A stretch of DNA of 64,000 nt from Streptomyces rochei (GTDB lineage: Bacteria > Actinomycetota > Actinomycetes > Streptomycetales > Streptomycetaceae). Every line of letters begins with the position of its first letter. The stretch's first letter is position 1. The notes beneath the pieces were generated by a model. The model searched no databases. It was not told where the DNA came from and saw only the letters and a list, made by a program, of their open reading frames with translations. This document shows, one piece after another, positions 59,972 to 64,000 of the stretch. The position numbers were made by a program, and so were the translations under genes. The stretch spans positions 1-64,000 of the forward strand of contig MUMD01000266.1 of NCBI GenBank assembly GCA_002155895.1, written 5' to 3'.

Positions 59972-61252
59972 TCAGCCGCGTGCGGCCAGGTACGCGTCGA
60001 CGCCGGGTGCCTCGTGGGCGTCCTCCACGCCGACGAGGCCGCCGACCGCCTTGGCGGCGGGCTTGAGGACGTAGGTGGACCGGCTGGCCGGCTCGGTCAC
60101 GAAGGTGAAGTTCTGCGGGGTGCCGAGGCCGGTGTCGGCGTTCTTCTGCGAGCGGTGCGCCTTCACCACGGCCTCGCGGGTCAGGCTGCCGCCCTCGCAC
60201 GCCTTCTTCAGGTCGGCGCCGATCAGCTGCGCGGCGTTGTACCCGGAGAGCACCCCGGAGTCGACCGGCTCGCCGGGGTACTTCTTGGTGTAGGAGGCGA
60301 CCATCTTCTTGACGCCCGGCAGGTCGGAGCTGACCGCGGGTGCGGCGCTGACGACGTGGACCATGGCCTCCAGGGCGGGCGCCGCGGGGGTCTTCATCAG
60401 CTGCGGGGAGTAGCCGGGCGCGCTGGAGACGATCGGCACCCGCAGGCCCCGGGCGGCGGCCACGCCGGCGAGGGAGGCGGTCTGGGCGGGTCCCGCGCTG
60501 ATCAGGACGGCCTTCACCCCGGCGTTGCTGAGCGCGGAGACCTGCGCGGTCAGATCGGTGTCCGTCGCCTTGATCTTCTGGCCGACCACCTTCATCCCGG
60601 CCTGTTCGGCGGCCCACTCGGAGCCCTCCAGCGCGTTGGCGCCGTAGTCGCCCTCGAAGTACACGTGGCCGATCGTGTCGCCCTTGGCGATCTTCTTGGT
60701 GCGGGTCAGGAAGTCGACGGCGGCGATCATGTCGATGTCGTAGGTGGTGCCGAGGACCTGGACGGCGTCCTTGCCGAGCAGGGAGGCGGCCCAGGCCTGC
60801 GGGAAGGTCAGCATCCCGTCCCGCTCGATGTCGTCGAGCAGCGCGGCCACCACGGGCGAGCCGATGACCTGGGGCAGGGCGACGACGTCCGGTGAGATGT
60901 CGGCGTAGGCGGTCACCGCCTTCTGCACGTCGTAGCCGTGGTCCTTGACGACGATCTCGACCTGGCGCCCGCAGATGCCGCCCGCCGCGTTGGTCTCGTC
61001 GGCCCACATCTGCTGGGCCTGCACGATGGACTTGCCGAGGGTGGCGTAGGGGCCGGTGAGGTCGGTCAGCGCGCCGAGCTTGATGTGCTTCTCGCTGACT
61101 CCCGGGCCTGCCTTGACGCCGTCGGCGGCGTCGCCGCCGCCTCCACTCTCCGCCTTGGAGCTGCAGGCGGTGCCCGCGAGCAGCACGGCGGCCAGTGCCG
61201 CGGCCAGGGCGGCGGTCCGGGTGGTGCGGGGCCTTGGGTGCGTGACGTTCAC
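59972..61252 (-). CDS. Branched-chain amino acid-type ABC transporter substrate-binding lipoprotein
   Basis: 426 aa. Signal peptide with lipobox (AALAAVLLAGTAC, Cys about residue 30), then a Gly/Ser linker and a LivJ-type type I binding protein (KLGALTDLTGPYATLGKSIV, GGICGRQVEIVVKDHGYDVQ, IGHVYFEGDYGANALEGSEW, AVLISAGPAQTASLAGVAAA). It captures an amino acid or related small carboxylate outside the cell. The GTG at 61252 overlaps the livM-like stop (GTGA). It is the last gene of a minus-strand operon that enters from beyond the right edge. Confidence 0.92.
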   Translation of the reverse strand: MNVTHPRPRTTRTAALAAALAAVLLAGTACSSKAESGGGGDAADGVKAGPGVSEKHIKLGALTDLTGPYATLGKSIVQAQQMWADETNAAGGICGRQVEIVVKDHGYDVQKAVTAYADISPDVVALPQVIGSPVVAALLDDIERDGMLTFPQAWAASLLGKDAVQVLGTTYDIDMIAAVDFLTRTKKIAKGDTIGHVYFEGDYGANALEGSEWAAEQAGMKVVGQKIKATDTDLTAQVSALSNAGVKAVLISAGPAQTASLAGVAAARGLRVPIVSSAPGYSPQLMKTPAAPALEAMVHVVSAAPAVSSDLPGVKKMVASYTKKYPGEPVDSGVLSGYNAAQLIGADLKKACEGGSLTREAVVKAHRSQKNADTGLGTPQNFTFVTEPASRSTYVLKPAAKAVGGLVGVEDAHEAPGVDAYLAARG

Positions 61253-62421
61253 GGGGTGTGCTCCTTGGCTCGTGCGGTGGTGGCGGTGTCGCCGGCGGTG
61301 TCGGTTTCGGCGGAGGGGGCGCCGGACGAGGGTCCGGTGCCGGGCGGACCGGTGACCGGCGGCCGGCGCCGCAGGCGGGCGCGGGTCCGGCGGGCCAGTC
61401 CGTGCAGGCCGTCGGGGGCGTAGAGGAGGATCACGACGATGGCGGCGCCGTACAGGTAGCGGGACGCCTCGGTCGGTCCGATCGAGCCGTCGCCCGAGCC
61501 GGGCGTCGCCACCAGCGGCAACTGGTCGGCGTAGCGCGTCATCAGCAGCGGCAGCGCGGTGACGAAGACGGCGCCGACGGTGGCTCCGGCCACCGAGCCG
61601 AGACCGCCGATGACGATCATGGCGAGGTAGTCGACGGAGAGGAGGAGGGAGAAGTAGTCGGGCACGACGCGGCGGAAGGAGAGCGCCAGCAGGACTCCGG
61701 CCAGGCCCGCGTACATCGAGGAGACGACGAACGCCGACGAGCGGTAGCGCGCCACGGGCACGCCCATCACGGACGCCGCGGTCTCGCTGTCGCGCAGCGC
61801 GGCCAGGGCGCGGCCGGGGCGCCCGCGCAGCACACCGCGCGCGGTGAACCAGGTGAGGGCGAACAGGGCGAGGCCGAGGTACCAGAGCCGTTCCTCGGCG
61901 CCGAACGGCACGCCCAGGACCGTCAGCTCCGGGTCGGTCTCGGCGAAGGTGAAGCCGCCCAGCTCCAGCGGCGGCACCGAGCGGCCGTTGAAGCCGCCGG
62001 TCACGGAGTCCGCGGTGAGCAGGACGTGGTGGCCGAGGAAGACCAGGGCGAGGGTGGCCACGCCGAGGTAGACGCCCTTGACCCGCCCGGCGACGGGGCT
62101 GAACAGGCCGCCCGCGGCCCCGGCGAGCAGCACGGCGAGGACGGCGGCGACGGCCGGCGGCAGTCCCGGCCCGGGTTCGCCCGCCAGCCAGACGTAGCCG
62201 TAGGCGCCGACGGCGAGGAAGAAGGCGTGGCCGAGGGAGAGCTGGCCTGCGGTGCCGCTGAGCAGGCTGAGCCCGACGGCGCCGATGGCCGCGGCCATGG
62301 AGAACAGGCCGATGCGCAGCCAGAACGCGTCGAGGTAGAAGGGCAGCGCGCACAGGAGGAGGGCGGGCAGCAGGAACGTCGCGGACCCGCGCAGGCGGCC
62401 GCTCTTGAGGAGGTCAGACAC
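61249..62421 (-). CDS. livM: Branched-chain amino acid ABC permease LivM
   Basis: 390 aa with about nine to ten membrane helices. Family motifs are AIGAVGLSLLSGTAGQLSLG followed by HAFFLAVGAYGYVWLAG, VYLGVATLALVFLGHHVLLT, ALRDSETAASVMGVPVARYR (the loop facing the ATPase), and MIVIGGLGSVAGATVGAVFV. A hydrophilic C-terminal tail (about 45 residues, Pro/Arg/Thr rich) is longer than usual. The start GTG at 62421 lies inside the end of livH (8-bp overlap). Confidence 0.92.
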   Translation of the reverse strand: MSDLLKSGRLRGSATFLLPALLLCALPFYLDAFWLRIGLFSMAAAIGAVGLSLLSGTAGQLSLGHAFFLAVGAYGYVWLAGEPGPGLPPAVAAVLAVLLAGAAGGLFSPVAGRVKGVYLGVATLALVFLGHHVLLTADSVTGGFNGRSVPPLELGGFTFAETDPELTVLGVPFGAEERLWYLGLALFALTWFTARGVLRGRPGRALAALRDSETAASVMGVPVARYRSSAFVVSSMYAGLAGVLLALSFRRVVPDYFSLLLSVDYLAMIVIGGLGSVAGATVGAVFVTALPLLMTRYADQLPLVATPGSGDGSIGPTEASRYLYGAAIVVILLYAPDGLHGLARRTRARLRRRPPVTGPPGTGPSSGAPSAETDTAGDTATTARAKEHTP

Positions 62422-63313
62422 GGGCCGCTCCCTTCGCCGCGAAGAGTCCGGCGGGGCGCACCAGCAGGACCAGCACCATGACGGCGTACGGCGCCACGTC
62501 GCCGAAGCCCTCCCCCAGGACGTGCAGGTCGGACTGGTAGCCGGCGACGAACGCCTCGGTCAGGCCGATGAGCATGCTGCCGACCAGGGCGCCGACCGGG
62601 GAGGCCATGCCGCCGAGGATGGCGGCCGGGAACGCCTTGAGGGCGATCTGCCCGGTGGTGCGCTCCAGTCCCGGGGCCGGGAAGGCGACCAGGAAGACCG
62701 CGGCGAGCGCGGCGAGTCCGCCGGCCAGGCACCAGGCGACGGTGCGCACCCGGGTCAGGCGTACGCCCATGAGGGCGGCGGCCTCGCGGTCCTCGGCCGC
62801 CGCGCGCAGCGACAGTCCCCAGGGCGTGTACCGGAAGAGGGCGAAGGCACCGCCGATGGCCACCGCGGACACCAGGATCGCGGCGATGCGGCTGTCGGCG
62901 ACGGTCACCGGTCCGAGGTCGGTCACCGAGTTGCCCCAGGGGTCGCCGAGCGGCAGCAGGTCGCCGCCGATGCGCCGGGCCAGGTCGGTGACGAGCACGA
63001 TGTCGATGCCGATGGTGACGATGGTCTGCACGTGGGCGGCGTGCGGATCGGTGCCGCCGACCCGCTGCAGCACCAGCCGGTCCAGCGCCGCGGCCACGGC
63101 CGCCGTCACGACGACGGCGAGGGCGAGCGCCCCGGCGAAGCCGAGGTCGTCGTGGAGGACGGCGACGAGGTAGCCGCCGAGCAGCAGCAGCGAGCCGTGG
63201 GTGAAGCTCAGGACGCCGGAGGCCTTGAAGATGGTGACGAAGCCGAGGGCGATCAGGGCGTAGACGGAGCCCAGGGCCAGCCCGTTGAGCAGGGCGTCGA
63301 GAAAGCCGGTCAT
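62414..63313 (-). CDS. livH: Branched-chain amino acid ABC permease LivH
   Basis: 299 aa, about eight membrane helices. LivH motifs: LLNGLALGSVYALIALGFVT, IFKASGVLSFTHGSLLLLGG, and the cytoplasmic loop AAAEDREAAALMGVRLTRVR, followed by FPAAILGGMASPVGALVGSM. It forms the transmembrane pore together with LivM. The ATG at 63313 overlaps the ATPase gene stop by four bases. Confidence 0.93.
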   Translation of the reverse strand: MTGFLDALLNGLALGSVYALIALGFVTIFKASGVLSFTHGSLLLLGGYLVAVLHDDLGFAGALALAVVVTAAVAAALDRLVLQRVGGTDPHAAHVQTIVTIGIDIVLVTDLARRIGGDLLPLGDPWGNSVTDLGPVTVADSRIAAILVSAVAIGGAFALFRYTPWGLSLRAAAEDREAAALMGVRLTRVRTVAWCLAGGLAALAAVFLVAFPAPGLERTTGQIALKAFPAAILGGMASPVGALVGSMLIGLTEAFVAGYQSDLHVLGEGFGDVAPYAVMVLVLLVRPAGLFAAKGAARV

Positions 63314-64000
63314 GCCGCGTCCTCCCCGGTGGTGTCGGTGCCGAGGTAGGCGCGGAGCACCTCGGGGTCGCGCCGGACCTCGTCGGGGGTGCCGTGCGCG
63401 ATGGCCTTGCCGAAGTCGAGGACGGTGACCTCGTCGGCGAGGCGCATGACCAGGCCCATGTCGTGCTCGACCAGCACGAGCGACAGGCCGAGTTCGGCGC
63501 GGATCTCCCGGACGACCTCGGTCATCCGGACGCGTTCGGCGGCGTTCATGCCGGCCACGGGTTCGTCGAGCAGCAGTACACGGGGCTCCAGACAGAGGGC
63601 ACGGGCGAGTTCGACCCGCTTGCGGTCGCCGTACGACAGCAGGGCGACGGGTGAGTCGAAGAGGGCGCCCAGGCCGGTGAGTTCGGCGATCTCGCGGGCC
63701 TTGGCGAGATGTGCGCGCTGTTCGCGCACGGCGCTCGGCAGGCGCAGGGCGCTGGCGGCGAAGCCGGCGCGGGACAGGGCGTGCCGGCCGAGCATCAGGT
63801 TGTCGGCGACGGTGCCCTGGGTGGTGACGATGTTCTGGAAGGTGCGGGCCACTCCGAGCGCGGCGATCCGGTGCGGGGCGAGCCGGGTCAGTTCGGTGTC
63901 GCCGAGCCGTACGGTGCCGGCGGCCGGCCGGTACAGGCCCGACAGGACGTTGAAGCAGGTGGACTTGCCCGCGCCGTTGGGACCGATGACGGCGTGCACG
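63310..64000 (-). CDS. livG: Branched-chain amino acid ABC ATPase LivG, 5' end beyond window
   Basis: The visible 230 codons run from the Walker A motif (VIGPNGAGKSTCFNVLSGLY), through ALGVARTFQNIVTTQGTVAD (Q-loop) and the LivG-type signature LLSYGDRKRVELARAL, Walker B VLLLDEPVAGMNAAE and H-loop LVLVEHDMG, to a normal C-terminus. The start codon, about 30 residues upstream, lies past the right edge. It energises import by LivH/LivM. The second ATPase, LivF, would be expected further upstream, outside the window. Confidence 0.92.
   Translation of the reverse strand, partial: VHAVIGPNGAGKSTCFNVLSGLYRPAAGTVRLGDTELTRLAPHRIAALGVARTFQNIVTTQGTVADNLMLGRHALSRAGFAASALRLPSAVREQRAHLAKAREIAELTGLGALFDSPVALLSYGDRKRVELARALCLEPRVLLLDEPVAGMNAAERVRMTEVVREIRAELGLSLVLVEHDMGLVMRLADEVTVLDFGKAIAHGTPDEVRRDPEVLRAYLGTDTTGEDAA

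Overview
The window is high-GC actinobacterial DNA. Gene content, GTG starts, GTGA/ATGA stop-start overlaps and many GC-rich terminator hairpins point to a Streptomyces-type chromosome. Supporting families are the Streptomyces gas-vesicle order O-A-F-G-Y-Z-J-L-S-K, a DUF397/WhiJ-like regulator pair, DUF5133, DUF574 methyltransferase, sugar ABC operons without their own ATPase, and partner-switching phosphatase/kinase proteins. I saw no rRNA, tRNA, CRISPR array or intact insertion sequence.

Layout. 1-5.2 kb: a partial secreted DUF1996 protein, a zinc alcohol dehydrogenase divergent from its probable TetR regulator, a scar joining the remnants of an oligopeptide-type ABC ATPase and an RpiR/SIS regulator, and an SDR. 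5.3-11.3 kb: a methyltransferase and the complete ten-gene gas-vesicle cluster. 11.4-18.7 kb: a DeoR/LacI-hybrid regulator and a sugar ABC operon (lipoprotein, two permeases) with a 2-hydroxyacid dehydrogenase and a DUF2264 protein, closed by a strong terminator. 18.8-21.5 kb: a small secreted protein and a large HPII-type catalase behind a SigB-like promoter. 21.5-26.4 kb: lipid kinase, alkyl-DHAP-synthase-like flavoprotein, TetR and GlpD. 26.7-35.2 kb: a STAS antagonist, a small HATPase, a GH10-CBM2 xylanase with its palindromic operator, and two large GAF/PP2C regulators. 35.2-38.8 kb: CsbD-like and 48-aa small proteins, an MFS exporter, and a ferredoxin-NADP reductase behind an iron-box-like site.

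38.9-41.1 kb: an unusual operon of three Roadblock/LC7 proteins plus a DUF4388/winged-helix-like protein, with no GTPase. 41.3-44.6 kb: YihY membrane protein, SDR, unknown protein. 44.7-48.4 kb: a three-subunit molybdenum aldehyde oxidoreductase of PaoABC type. 48.5-50.4 kb: a repeat-containing membrane protein and a DUF1232 protein. 50.5-51.8 kb: a compact graspetide RiPP locus (precursor plus ATP-grasp ligase) with no adjacent methyltransferase. 51.8-59.9 kb: small proteins, a GlxA-type AraC regulator, a half-size ABC exporter, a HEAT-like protein, and the HATPase/DUF397/XRE set. 60-64 kb: a branched-chain amino acid type ABC operon (binding protein, LivM, LivH, LivG) running off the right edge.

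The most interesting items are the minimal graspetide locus, the Roadblock-only operon, the GlpD/AGPS-like/lipid-kinase locus, the shared operator of the hybrid sugar regulator, and the head-to-head deletion scar at about 3.43 kb.
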